In this document: positions 44,574 to 52,801 of the stretch, piece by piece | Numbering within the stretch: the stretch's first letter is position 1 | Layout: every line of letters begins with the position of its first letter | Source of the DNA: Streptomyces fagopyri | GTDB lineage: Bacteria > Actinomycetota > Actinomycetes > Streptomycetales > Streptomycetaceae | DNA: 64,000 nt | Direction of reading: 5' to 3' | NCBI RefSeq assembly: GCF_009498275.1 | Contig: NZ_CP045643.1 | Location: forward strand, 1,922,001-1,986,000 | Program-made: the position numbers and the translations under genes | The notes under the pieces: generated by a model | The model's input: the letters and a program-made list of their open reading frames with translations, nothing else | Told to the model about the DNA's origin: nothing | Database searches by the model: none

Positions 44574-44923
44574 TCACCCGCGCCCGGGGCCGGGCCCTGC
44601 CTCCCCGTGAGGTCATGACCGGGGACACCGCCCGGCTCACAATATCTGTGACCGCGAAGTGAGAAATGAATAGGACGCACAATGAAGATTCCTCGCCCGA
44701 CAGGCGGAGCACAGTTATCCAGCGCACATGATCGATCGCACCGTGCTACTGTCGATGTCAGTTGCAGTTGTGGTTCCCTAAAACTTGCGAGTGCCCTCAC
44801 CGACTTTCCATGCCGGTGGAGCTCCTTTTTATCTCCGGATTCATTGTTCCGGCGGGGTGATCATCACGGCGACGCGGAGTCCGCGCACCGCGCACTTCGA
44901 ACACCGCCCCGAAGGAGATCTAC
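44574..44923 (+). promoter_or_regulatory. Upstream and leader region of the cold-shock gene
   Basis: This 350-bp stretch is clearly less GC-rich than its surroundings. It has no ORF of note. The Shine-Dalgarno of csp (AAGGAG, 44912-44917) is complementary to CTCCTT at 44822-44827, suggesting a long structured cold-shock leader. Confidence 0.45.
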
Positions 44924-45127
44924 ATGGCCACCGGCACCGTGAAGTGGTTCAACGCTGAAAAGGGCTTCGGCTTCATCGAGCAGGACGGCGGCGGCGCCGA
45001 CGTCTTCGCCCACTACTCCAACATCGCCGCCCAGGGCTTCCGCGAGCTGTCCGAGGGCCAGAAGGTGTCCTTCGACATCGCCCAGGGCCAGAAGGGCCCG
45101 ACGGCCGAGAACATCGTTCCCGCCTGA
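44924..45127 (+). CDS. cspA: Cold-shock protein (CspA family)
   Basis: The 67-residue protein is a complete cold-shock domain with RNP1 (KGFGFIE) and RNP2 (VFAHY) motifs. It binds single-stranded RNA/DNA and acts as an RNA chaperone. The start follows GAAGGAG by a normal distance. A 12-bp stem hairpin terminator follows 22 bp after the stop. The downstream neighbour is a DEAD-box helicase, another cold-adaptation factor. Confidence 0.95.
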   Translation: MATGTVKWFNAEKGFGFIEQDGGGADVFAHYSNIAAQGFRELSEGQKVSFDIAQGQKGPTAENIVPA

Positions 45128-45149
45128 CGCCGTCACGTACTTCGCAGCT

Positions 45150-45177
45150 GGGGCCCGCACCATGGGGTGCGGGCCCC
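45150..45177 (+). terminator. Hairpin terminator of the cold-shock gene
   Basis: GGGGCCCGCACC and GGTGCGGGCCCC form a 12-bp perfect stem with a 4-nt loop. Confidence 0.7.
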
Positions 45178-45489
45178 GGCTCGCGGCGTTTTCGGGCACG
45201 GTCCCTCCGCCGGACCGCGGCGTTCTCACCCGCGGCCCGACGTAGAGGATTCACCTCCCCACCCCACGGGAATGCTCCGCCCCACACTCCGGGTACGGAT
45301 TTCCACCCCACCCACGGAGTTCCCGGGCCACCACCGGAACCGCGCCGTTTTTCCGAGCGCCGTTCCCTGTGAGCATTCCCCCGCGGATCCGCATCGGCTC
45401 CGCACTCTCCCGGCTCGTTCTTGCGATTCTCTGCGCTGTCATTCGCTGCGGGAATTCCTTGATACGCGCCGCATCAAGGAAGGTTCCGC
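45178..45489 (+). promoter_or_regulatory. Helicase leader with Shine-Dalgarno-sequestering hairpin
   Basis: The 312-bp gap has no gene. At 45455-45463 TTCCTTGAT pairs with ATCAAGGAA at 45473-45481 (9-nt loop). The second arm contains most of the helicase Shine-Dalgarno AAGGAAGG (45476-45483), six bases before the ATG. A GGAA/TTCC extension is possible. This is a plausible temperature- or helicase-responsive switch. Confidence 0.55.
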
Positions 45490-47061
45490 ATGAACCGCAC
45501 GCGCACGAACGATCGCTACTCCCGTACCCGCACCGGAGGTTCCGGCTCCGCGAGGGGCGGCAGCCGCTTCGGATCCTCGCCGAACAGCCGCTCCGGCGGA
45601 CCGCGGCGCTCCGAGGGCCAGGGACGCCGACAGAGCGCGCAGCAGGGCGAGTTCGCGCCGCCGGCGACGATCACCCCCGCGTTGCCCGCCGTCGAGGCGT
45701 TCGCCGATCTCGCCATGCCCGCCTCGCTGTTGGAGGCACTCGGGCACGAAGGCGTGACCGTACCGTTCCCGATCCAGGCGGCCACCCTGCCGAACTCGCT
45801 CGCCGGCCGTGACGTGCTCGGCCGCGGTCGCACCGGTTCGGGCAAGACCCTCGCCTTCGGCCTCGCCCTGCTGGCCCGTACGGCCGGCCGGCGCGCCGAG
45901 CCGCGGCAGCCGCTGGCCCTCGTCCTCGTGCCGACCCGCGAACTCGCGCAGCAGGTCACCGACGCGCTCACCCCGTACGCCCGCGCCGTCAGGCTGCGAC
46001 TGGCCACCGTGGTCGGCGGGATGTCGATCGGCAGGCAGGCAGGCGCGCTGCGCGGTGGGGCGGAGGTCGTCGTCGCCACGCCGGGACGCCTCAAGGACCT
46101 CATCGACCGCGGTGAATGCCGCCTCGACCAGGTCGGCATCACCGTCCTGGACGAAGCCGACCAGATGACCGACATGGGCTTCATGCCGCAGGTCACCGCG
46201 CTGCTCGACCAGGTACGCCCCGAGGGCCAGCGGATGCTGTTCTCCGCGACCCTGGACCGCAACGTCGACCTGCTGGTCCGCCGCTATCTCACCGACCCCG
46301 TGGTCCACTCCGTCGACCCGTCCGCGGGAGCGGTCACCACCATGGAGCACCACGTGCTCCATGTGCACGGCGCGGACAAGCAGCGGACGACCACCGAGAT
46401 CGCGGCTCGCGAGGGCCGGGTGATCATGTTCCTCGACACCAAGCACGCCGTGGACCGGTTGACCGAGCACCTGCTCCAGAACGGCGTCCGCGCCGCGGCC
46501 CTGCACGGGGGCAAGTCCCAGCCGCAGCGCACCCGGACCCTGGCCCGGTTCAAGACCGGGCACGTGTCGGTCCTGGTGGCGACCAACGTCGCGGCCCGCG
46601 GGATCCACGTCGACAACCTCGACCTGGTCGTGAACGTCGATCCGCCGACCGACCCCAAGGACTATCTGCACCGGGGCGGCCGCACCGCGCGCGCCGGCGA
46701 GTCCGGCAGCGTCGTCACCCTGGTGACTCCCCAGCAGCGCCGCGACATGACCCGGCTGATGGCCGCGGCCGGCATCACCCCGCGGACCACCCAAGTCCGT
46801 TCGGGTGAGGAGGAGTTGAGCCGTATCACCGGCGCCCAGGCCCCGTCGGGCGTACCGGTGGTCATCACCGCGCCGGTCGTGGAGCGCGCCCGCCGCGGTT
46901 CCTCCTCCGCTTCCCGGAACTCCTCCTCGTCCCGCGGCTCCTCCTCCAGGGGCTCCGGCTCGTCCCGGGGACGGCGTGGCGGCGCCGGTCAGGGACGGCC
47001 CACCGGCGAGGCGGCGCGTCGCACGGCACAGCGGCCGTCGTCCCTCGACTCCGCGGCCTGA
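45490..47061 (+). CDS. DEAD-box ATP-dependent RNA helicase
   Basis: The 523-residue protein has an Arg/Ser/Gly-rich N-terminal tail, then all helicase motifs: Q-motif FPIQAATLP, GRTGSGKT (I), PTRELAQQ (Ia), DEAD (II, in VLDEADQM), SAT (III), VATNVAARGI (V) and HRGGRTARAG (VI). The C-terminal tail is Ser/Arg/Gly-rich (RGSSSRGSGSSRG), suited to RNA binding. It unwinds RNA duplexes in cold adaptation or ribosome assembly. The neighbourhood (csp upstream, CBS protein downstream) is a familiar Streptomyces cold/stress cluster. Confidence 0.93.
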   Translation: MNRTRTNDRYSRTRTGGSGSARGGSRFGSSPNSRSGGPRRSEGQGRRQSAQQGEFAPPATITPALPAVEAFADLAMPASLLEALGHEGVTVPFPIQAATLPNSLAGRDVLGRGRTGSGKTLAFGLALLARTAGRRAEPRQPLALVLVPTRELAQQVTDALTPYARAVRLRLATVVGGMSIGRQAGALRGGAEVVVATPGRLKDLIDRGECRLDQVGITVLDEADQMTDMGFMPQVTALLDQVRPEGQRMLFSATLDRNVDLLVRRYLTDPVVHSVDPSAGAVTTMEHHVLHVHGADKQRTTTEIAAREGRVIMFLDTKHAVDRLTEHLLQNGVRAAALHGGKSQPQRTRTLARFKTGHVSVLVATNVAARGIHVDNLDLVVNVDPPTDPKDYLHRGGRTARAGESGSVVTLVTPQQRRDMTRLMAAAGITPRTTQVRSGEEELSRITGAQAPSGVPVVITAPVVERARRGSSSASRNSSSSRGSSSRGSGSSRGRRGGAGQGRPTGEAARRTAQRPSSLDSAA

Positions 47062-47119
47062 GGGCTGCCGTTCGGAACAGACGACGGGACAGCTCACCCC
47101 ACTTCACAGGAGGCACCCT

Positions 47120-47455
47120 TTGACACCGGCACCGGCCTTGACACCGACGACGCCTCGGACGCGGCGACGCCCGGCGGACACCGCCGCCACCGCCCCGGTC
47201 GACGCCATGGACGTATCCGGACCGCGGGTCCGCGACGACATGACCGTCGAGGTCGCCCTGTCCGTCATGGCCGGCGCCCGTGTCGGGTACCTGCTCCTGT
47301 GCGACGAGGACGAGCAGTGCACGGGCGCGCTCACCCGGGCCCAGCTCACCGCCGTCCGCGAGAGTCCCGCCTACACGGACCGGATCCGGGTGCGGGACGT
47401 CCTCGGCGCCTTCCCGGCCGACCGCGCCCCGGGGGCGCTCACCGTCGCCCGTTGA
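47120..47455 (+). CDS. CBS-domain-like small protein
   Basis: A TTG start at 47120, six bases after AGGAGG (47108-47113), gives 111 residues. After a Thr/Pro/Arg-rich N-terminus the sequence GPRVRDDMTVEVALSVMAGARVGYLLLCDEDEQCTGALTRAQLTAVRE looks like a single CBS motif. CBS domains bind adenine nucleotides and regulate partners. It follows the helicase gene by 58 bp and is probably co-transcribed. Confidence 0.7.
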   Translation: MTPAPALTPTTPRTRRRPADTAATAPVDAMDVSGPRVRDDMTVEVALSVMAGARVGYLLLCDEDEQCTGALTRAQLTAVRESPAYTDRIRVRDVLGAFPADRAPGALTVAR

Positions 47456-47513
47456 TCCGTCTCGCCCCGTTCGGATCCACTTCCCATACTTTCCAGTCCC
47501 CCTGTGAGGCATC

Positions 47514-47849
47514 ATGCGCTGCGTCATCGCCCGGTTCCCCTTCGACCTCTCCAAGACCGGGGTGCTGGCCTCGATGAAGGGCGTCAAGCCCGAACCGATC
47601 ACCGGCGAGTCCGTCCTGATCGGTCGTCGCCACTACCCCGTCAAGCAGGTGGGCGAGGTCATCACCCGTCAGGACCGCCGCGACTTCACCAGCGGGGAGG
47701 TCACCCGGGCCATGACCCGACTCGGCTTCACCTGCCAGGGCGGCCTGGCCGGTCAGACCGCCCAGGGGACCGTACAGCCCACCCGTGTCCTCACGCCGCT
47801 GCAGAACGCGTCGGCACTGCTCGGCAGCCCGGCCCCGCAGGGACTCTGA
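47514..47849 (+). CDS. Conserved Streptomyces small protein of the helicase cluster, unknown function
   Basis: ATG 47514 gives 111 residues: MRCVIARFPFDLSKTGVLASM at the start and GEVITRQDRRDFTSGEVTRAMTRLGFTC in the middle. The composition is balanced with no signal peptide or membrane segment. I recognise it only as a short protein found downstream of DEAD-box/CBS genes in Streptomyces. It lies 58 bp after the CBS gene, so it may be the third gene of the operon. A direct repeat and a strong terminator follow. Confidence 0.65.
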   Translation: MRCVIARFPFDLSKTGVLASMKGVKPEPITGESVLIGRRHYPVKQVGEVITRQDRRDFTSGEVTRAMTRLGFTCQGGLAGQTAQGTVQPTRVLTPLQNASALLGSPAPQGL

Positions 47850-47944
47850 GCCTCCGAGGACCTGAAGGACGTGGGGCCGTGAGGAACGTCAGGACGTGAC
47901 GGACGTGAGGACTCCACGTTCCGCGCGGACCGACGGCGGCTTCT

Positions 47945-47995
47945 GACGGAAGCGCCCGACGGGAGCGCCCGACGGGAGCGCCCGACGGGAGCGAC
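47945..47995. repeat. 13-bp tandem repeat, four copies
   Basis: GACGGGAGCGCCC-type units repeat four times, the first with one base changed and the last truncated. The array is non-coding. It lies 96 bp after the gene ending at 47849 and before the bidirectional terminator. Confidence 0.75.
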
Positions 47996-48040
47996 TGGCG
48001 GGAACGACTGGCGGAGCGCCCCACGGGAACCGCCGCCGTG

Positions 48041-48092
48041 ACGTACGACGAGGGCCCGGCCGACACATGTCGGCCGGGCCCTCGTCGTACGT
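48041..48092. terminator. 25-bp-stem bidirectional terminator
   Basis: A perfect inverted repeat of 25 bp (starting ACGTACGACGAGGGCCCGG) with a 2-nt centre lies between the convergent small protein gene and the GvpU-like gene. Confidence 0.8.
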
Positions 48093-48147
48093 CCGCGTCC
48101 GGGCTGCGTCCACCCGCCGGTCGGGGACGCTCCGCCGACGCGGCGTC

Positions 48148-48522
48148 TCACCGGTCGAAGTAGCTGAAGTCGCCCACGGTCCAGGCGCTGACGTCCTTGA
48201 TCGCGACGCGGTACATGCCGCCCGTCTCGGGGATTCCGACGTTGCCCTGCAGGATCCGGGCGAGGTGGAAGTGCAGATGCGTGGGCGGCTCGCCGCGGTC
48301 CGGGCGGCCCTCCGCCCGTCCCGCGGTGAAGACGTCGGAGAACGGGCCGAGACGGTCGGAGTCCTTCAGGACCTCCGAGACACGCTCCCGCCAGACGGCT
48401 TCGGGAGCCAGCCGACCGGTGATGACGGCTCCGCCGACGACCACGGTCAGCGACATCTGATTGCTTTGCCCGGACTCCACCATGGCGGAGATGTCAACGA
48501 GCAGCTCGTCAGGGTTCGACAT
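48148..48522 (-). CDS. gvpU: GvpU-like gas vesicle accessory family protein
   Basis: ATG 48522 gives 124 residues: MSNPDELLVDISAMVESGQSNQMSLTVVVGGAVITGRLAP, then a beta-rich C-terminal HLHFHLARILQGNVGIPETGGMYRVAIKDVSAWTVGDF. This matches the family annotated as gas vesicle accessory protein GvpU. No other gvp gene is nearby, so the role may differ from vesicle assembly. An ORF extension to 48642 reads into a non-coding leader and was rejected. Confidence 0.75.
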   Translation of the reverse strand: MSNPDELLVDISAMVESGQSNQMSLTVVVGGAVITGRLAPEAVWRERVSEVLKDSDRLGPFSDVFTAGRAEGRPDRGEPPTHLHFHLARILQGNVGIPETGGMYRVAIKDVSAWTVGDFSYFDR

Positions 48523-49005
48523 GGAAGCCGATTCTATGGGCGTCACCGTCCGCGCGGACGCGAACCCGGTCCTGGCGACCTGCGAACCACAAATTACCTG
48601 CGACACGCCGAAACCAAAATCTATGTTTGTCAGAGTAGACATTGGTCGGCAGCGTGGCTAAGGTTTCTCATGTAGACATGACCGCCACGCGGACGGCCCG
48701 TAGCTCGATGGGCCGTCGGAGCACCGAAACCACGCATGGCGGATGCGGAGGAAGAACGGAGGAACGGACACCATCAGGATCGCCCGGCCCAAGCAGGATC
48801 CGGCCGGGTACCGCACGACCCCGGAACGGAAGGTGGTCCCCGGTTACGCATCCTCGATCCCCGCACTCCCGCCCCTCCCCGGGGCCGGACAGCGGAAACA
48901 GAAGGTCGGCGCAGCAGTAACGCCGACGGATGGTGTTGAATTTCCTTCGGGGCCCTGGTGCCGTACGGCACCGGGGCCCCTCGACGCGTTGCTCAACGAG
49001 GTGAA
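48523..49005. other. Non-coding region between gvpU-like and merR-like genes, with a hairpin at 48949-48980
   Basis: The 480-bp region has no well-supported gene. An ORF at 48743-49009 overlaps the next start (ATGA) but has no clear codon pattern. At 48949-48980 GGGGCCCTGGTGCCG pairs with its complement (one wobble), 25 bp before the MerR-like start. This is either a terminator or an attenuator. The AT-rich 48600-48660 stretch probably holds the gvpU-like promoter. Confidence 0.45.
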
Positions 49006-49344
49006 ATGACAGCAGATACTCCGCTCAGTGGCCGTCTGGACGACGACGACTACCCCGCGTACACGATGGGCCGGGCCGCCGAGATGCTCGGCACGACCCC
49101 CGGCTTCCTCCGAGCCATCGGCGAAGCCCGGCTGATCACTCCGCTCCGCTCGGAGGGCGGACACCGGCGGTACTCGCGCTACCAGCTGCGGATCGCCGCG
49201 CGCGCCCGCGAACTCGTGGACAAGGGCACCCCGGTCGAGGCCGCGTGCCGCATCATCATTCTTGAGGACCAGCTCGAGGAAGCTCAGCGCATCAACGCCG
49301 AGTACCGCCGCTCCACGGACAAGGGGACCCAGAACCCCGGCTGA
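49006..49344 (+). CDS. MerR-like helix-turn-helix regulator
   Basis: The 112-residue protein starts at ATG 49006 after GAGGTG. Its HTH reads YTMGRAAEMLGTTPGFLRAIGEARLITPLRSEGGHRRYSRYQLRIAARARELVDKGTPVEAACRIIILEDQLEEAQRIN, a MerR-type winged helix and a coiled-coil dimer helix, without a metal- or drug-binding effector domain. It is a small stand-alone regulator of the type seen near cold/stress genes in Streptomyces. A hairpin lies immediately upstream. Confidence 0.82.
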   Translation: MTADTPLSGRLDDDDYPAYTMGRAAEMLGTTPGFLRAIGEARLITPLRSEGGHRRYSRYQLRIAARARELVDKGTPVEAACRIIILEDQLEEAQRINAEYRRSTDKGTQNPG

Positions 49345-49832
49345 GTCACCGAGGCGGTGACACCGTCCGTACGAGCGATCGCGCACCGCCCGCGTCACGC
49401 GCGAGTCCGCCGTACCCCGGCGGGAGCGGAGCGCGTACGCCGCCGGCGGCGAACGGATGAGCGTGGTCGTGAAGGGCGGTCGCCTCCGAGGCGAGGGCTC
49501 CATGAGGCTTCAGCCGGACGATCGTCCTCATGGGCATGAAGGTGAGGCCCGGGGACACAGTTCCCTTCACCACCACATGGGTGACAACGACAGGCGCCCC
49601 GCCGGCATTCCCGCGACAGCTGCCCACGGAAGTCCCCGTGCGCGTCGGCCGACGGCCACGCCCGGTCGGCGCACGGACCGGCGCGCCACACCGTTCCCAC
49701 CCGTCACCCGTGCCGACAATGAGCGGCAGCCCGCGCCACCGGCTGCATCCGGGCCCGGACGGTACGACCGGGCCGGGCCGGGATCCACCGGCTACCAGCG
49801 ACACCAGCGGACACCAGCGACGAAGGAGCCGC
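49345..49832. other. Intergenic region without a supported gene
   Basis: Frames are open through most of this 490-bp stretch, including one that would extend the downstream oxidoreductase to 49530, but codon bias and composition do not support coding. No repeat or hairpin of note was found. A GAAGGAG (49822-49828) serves the next gene. Confidence 0.5.
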
Positions 49833-50657
49833 GTGAAATTCGGGATCTCCACCTTCATCACCGATCTGAGCACCCGGCCGGCCCCCCTCGGGCGGGCCAT
49901 CGAAGAACACGGGTTCGACTCGCTGTTCATCGCCGAGCACAGCCACATCCCGGTGGACCGCCGCTCCCCCTACCCGCAGGGCGGGGAACTGCCCGACATC
50001 TACTACCGCACGCTCGACCCCTTCGTGGCGCTGACCGCCGCGGCCACCGTCACCGAACGGCTGCTGCTCGGCACCGGCATCGCCCTGGTCTCGCAGCGCG
50101 ACCCCTTCCACACCGCCAAGGAGGTCGCCTCGCTCGACCTCATCTCCGACGGCCGGGCCGCCTTCGGTGTCGGCGTCGGCTGGAACCGCGAGGAGATGGC
50201 CAACCACGGCACCGACCCGGCCACCCGGGGCAAGCTGGTCGACGAGCGGCTGCGCGCCATCCTCGAACTGTGGACCAAGGAGAAGGCCGAGTTCCACGGA
50301 GAGTTCGTCGACTTCGACCCCGTCTACGCCTGGCCCAAGCCGGTCCAGAAGCCGCACCCGCCCCTTTTCGTCGGCGGCGGCAAGGGCGCCTTCCCCCGGG
50401 TCGCCGAACTCGGCGACGCCTGGCTCGCCAACAGCGTGCCGCCCGAGGTGCTGGCACCGCAGATCGAGGAGGTGCGGGCCCTGGCCGGCCGCGCGGTCCC
50501 GGTGACGGTCTACGGTGTTCCCGCCACCCCCGAGGCGGTCGAGGGCTACGCGCAACTGGGCGTGGAACGCGTGCTGTTCTATCTGCCGTCCGATCCCGAA
50601 CCGGCCGCCCTCGCGCACCTGGACCAGTTCGCCGAGGTCGCCGCCCGCTTCCGCTGA
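49833..50657 (+). CDS. LLM class F420-dependent oxidoreductase
   Basis: GTG 49833 after GAAGGAG gives 274 residues. It has the luciferase-like TIM-barrel motifs: FGISTFITDLS, EEHGFDSLFIAEHSHIP, TGIALVSQRDPFHTAKEVASLDLISDGRAAFGVGVGWN. These use reduced F420 (or FMN) for redox reactions in secondary and xenobiotic metabolism. The stop overlaps the start of the next F420-type gene, indicating translational coupling. Confidence 0.88.
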   Translation: MKFGISTFITDLSTRPAPLGRAIEEHGFDSLFIAEHSHIPVDRRSPYPQGGELPDIYYRTLDPFVALTAAATVTERLLLGTGIALVSQRDPFHTAKEVASLDLISDGRAAFGVGVGWNREEMANHGTDPATRGKLVDERLRAILELWTKEKAEFHGEFVDFDPVYAWPKPVQKPHPPLFVGGGKGAFPRVAELGDAWLANSVPPEVLAPQIEEVRALAGRAVPVTVYGVPATPEAVEGYAQLGVERVLFYLPSDPEPAALAHLDQFAEVAARFR

Positions 50658-51088
50658 TGCCCGCCCTGACCGCGTCCGAGGCGCGCGAACGGTTCGCGGC
50701 GTCCCGGGTCGCCCGCCTGGCCACCACCGACACCGGCGGCCGCCCGCACCTGGTGCCGGTGGTCTTCGTGGTGACCGGGGACACGGTGGCCATGGCCGTC
50801 GACCACAAGCCCAAGCGGTCGACCCACCTCAAACGGCTCTCCAACATCCTCGCCAACCCCGCCGTCTCCCTCCTCGCCGACCACTACCAGGAGGACTGGG
50901 ACCGGCTCTGGTGGACCCGCGCCGACGGCCGGGCCCGCGTCCTGCCGCCCGCCGACCGGTCCGCGGACGCGGCCCGCTACACGGAGCTGCTCACGGAGAA
51001 GTACGCACTGCAGTACACCGGCCGGCCCCCGGCGGGCGAGGTGGTGGAGGTACTCGTCGCCCGCTGGACGGGGTGGCGGGCGAGCTGA
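50657..51088 (+). CDS. PPOX class F420-dependent oxidoreductase (TIGR03668-like)
   Basis: The 143-residue protein has a split-barrel flavin/F420-binding fold: VARLATTDTGGRPHLVPVVFVVTGDTVAMAVDHKPK, HYQEDWDRLWWTRADGRARVL. It begins at ATG 50657, overlapping the LLM gene stop by 1 bp. The two F420-family proteins probably act together on one substrate, still unknown. Confidence 0.85.
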   Translation: MPALTASEARERFAASRVARLATTDTGGRPHLVPVVFVVTGDTVAMAVDHKPKRSTHLKRLSNILANPAVSLLADHYQEDWDRLWWTRADGRARVLPPADRSADAARYTELLTEKYALQYTGRPPAGEVVEVLVARWTGWRAS

Positions 51089-51144
51089 ATCACCCCTGGT
51101 CCGCGCGCCTTGACAGCGTCCGGGTGAAGATCCAGCATGGAACC

Positions 51145-51867
51145 ATGGAAACTCAGCCAGTTTCAAAAGTTTCCGAAGCTGACAGGCAGCGCGCCGATGC
51201 GATCGTGCGGGCGGCCGGCCGCCTCTTCCTCGCGTCGGATTTCACGCGGCCGAACCCGGCGAACATGGACGACCTCGCCCGTGAGCTCGGGATGAGCAAG
51301 AAGACGATCTACCGCCACTTCCCGGACAAACGCAGCCTGCTGACCGCGGTGCTCGATCGGCGGTTCGCGGCGGTGGAGGCCGCGCTGGTGGCGGCCGCCG
51401 AGGAGTCGGAGGGGCAACCGTTCGATGTGCGGGCGGAACGCTTCCTGATCGCGGCCGGCGATGCGCTCGAACAGCTCGGTGCGGCCCGACTCGCCGCCGG
51501 TCGGGGAGATGTGATGCTCCGTCAGTACGTGGAGCAACGTGTCGACGCGGTGGTCTACCGACGGCTCGACGAGCTGTACCGGGACGGCCACCGGCAAGGG
51601 CTGATGCCGGCGCCGCCCGAGCTGCTCGGTGAGATCACGCGCGGCGCCCTGGAGCGGCTGCTCACCTCACGACTGCCGCGCGAACTGGACCGGACCGCGG
51701 CCGATCTGCTGCGCGCGACGGTCGACACGGTGCTCCACGGGGCGATCCGCCCAGCCGGCCCCGGCGGCGACGGAGCACGACCCCTGGCACACCCCGGCGG
51801 CGACGAGGTACGCCCCCGGGCGGTCATCCCCACCGCCCGCGACGCGGAGAAGCAGGTGGGCCCATGA
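51145..51867 (+). CDS. TetR family transcriptional regulator
   Basis: The 240-residue protein has a TetR HTH (DDLARELGMSKKTIYRHFPDKRSLLTAVL) and a helical C-terminal domain with a disordered Gly/Pro/Arg tail. It is coupled to the downstream SDR gene by an ATGA overlap, so this regulator-SDR pair is one unit. A nearby alternative ATG at 51137 is in another frame. Confidence 0.88.
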   Translation: METQPVSKVSEADRQRADAIVRAAGRLFLASDFTRPNPANMDDLARELGMSKKTIYRHFPDKRSLLTAVLDRRFAAVEAALVAAAEESEGQPFDVRAERFLIAAGDALEQLGAARLAAGRGDVMLRQYVEQRVDAVVYRRLDELYRDGHRQGLMPAPPELLGEITRGALERLLTSRLPRELDRTAADLLRATVDTVLHGAIRPAGPGGDGARPLAHPGGDEVRPRAVIPTARDAEKQVGP

Positions 51868-52628
51868 CCGGGGCGGCCGGCAGGGTGGCACTGGTCACCG
51901 GGGCCAGCAGCGGAATCGGCGCGGCCACCGCGCGACTGCTGGCCTCGCGGGGAACGCGCGTGGTGGTCAACTACCTCCGCAGCGGCCCGGCGGCCGAGGA
52001 GGTCGTGGCGGGCATCGAGGCCGCCGGCGGCCGGGCCATGGCCGTACAGGCCGACGTACGCGAGGTGTCGGCCGTCGAGGACATGGTCGAGCGGGTCCGG
52101 GCGGCATGGGGCGGCGTCGACGTGCTCGTGCACAACGCGCTGATCCCGTACGCGGTCAAGCCCTTCCAGGACATGACGTGGGAAGAGCTGGGCGGCAAGC
52201 TCGACGCCGAGATGCACGCCGCGTTCGCCGTCACCAAAGCCGTCCTGCCCCACATGAGCGAACAGGGCTGGGGACGCGTCATCTACCTCGGCACCGGCCT
52301 CAGCCGCCGGCCCCGGCAGGGCATGATCGCCCTGGGCACGGCCAAGGCCGCACTGGAGCAGTTCGCCCGGTACCTCGCCGAGGAACTGGGCCCGCGGGGC
52401 ATCACGGTCAACGTGGTCGCGCCCGGCCCGGTGGAGGACACCCGCATGGCCCGTATGACGGACGTGTTCGACGACGCGTACAAGCAGCGTCAGGTCGCCG
52501 CCACTCCCCTGGGCCGCCTGGCCCACCCCGCCGACGTCGCCCAGGCGATCGCCTTCTACGCCGGTGAGGACAACTCCTTCATGACCGGCACCACGGCCGC
52601 GGTCAACGGCGGGATGGCCATGGACTGA
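51864..52628 (+). CDS. SDR family oxidoreductase with non-canonical active site
   Basis: The 254-residue protein has the SDR cofactor motif TGASSGIG (12-19), NALIP replacing NNAG, and GTGLSRRPRQGMIALGTAKAAL, in which the catalytic Tyr of the Tyr-x3-Lys pair is Leu157 (Lys161 intact). The C-terminal MTGTTAAVNGGMAMD matches the FabG-like family. The missing Tyr suggests altered chemistry or a binding role. It is translated from an overlap with the TetR gene. Confidence 0.85.
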   Translation: MTGAAGRVALVTGASSGIGAATARLLASRGTRVVVNYLRSGPAAEEVVAGIEAAGGRAMAVQADVREVSAVEDMVERVRAAWGGVDVLVHNALIPYAVKPFQDMTWEELGGKLDAEMHAAFAVTKAVLPHMSEQGWGRVIYLGTGLSRRPRQGMIALGTAKAALEQFARYLAEELGPRGITVNVVAPGPVEDTRMARMTDVFDDAYKQRQVAATPLGRLAHPADVAQAIAFYAGEDNSFMTGTTAAVNGGMAMD

Positions 52629-52801
52629 CGCCTCGACGCCTCGACGCCTCGGTGTCCCCGGCGTACGAGGGTCATGGCGCCCGTGCCGGCTCCGGACGCC
52701 GGCCGGAACGGAGTCGGCCGGACCACCTCCCGGCACCACGGACCGAGGGGCCCGCGACAGGCGCGGGCGCATTCCGGTGGCACGACCGAGGAAGGGCCTT
52801 C

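Noticed and set aside
48680..48720. Possible tRNA-like sequence (GGCCCGTAGCTCGATGGGCC)
   Set aside because: It resembles a D-arm by chance but no anticodon or T-arm can be formed in the flanks.
49530..49832. N-terminal extension of the LLM oxidoreductase
   Set aside because: Low-complexity Pro/Arg sequence with no family match; GTG 49833 after GAAGGAG is correct.
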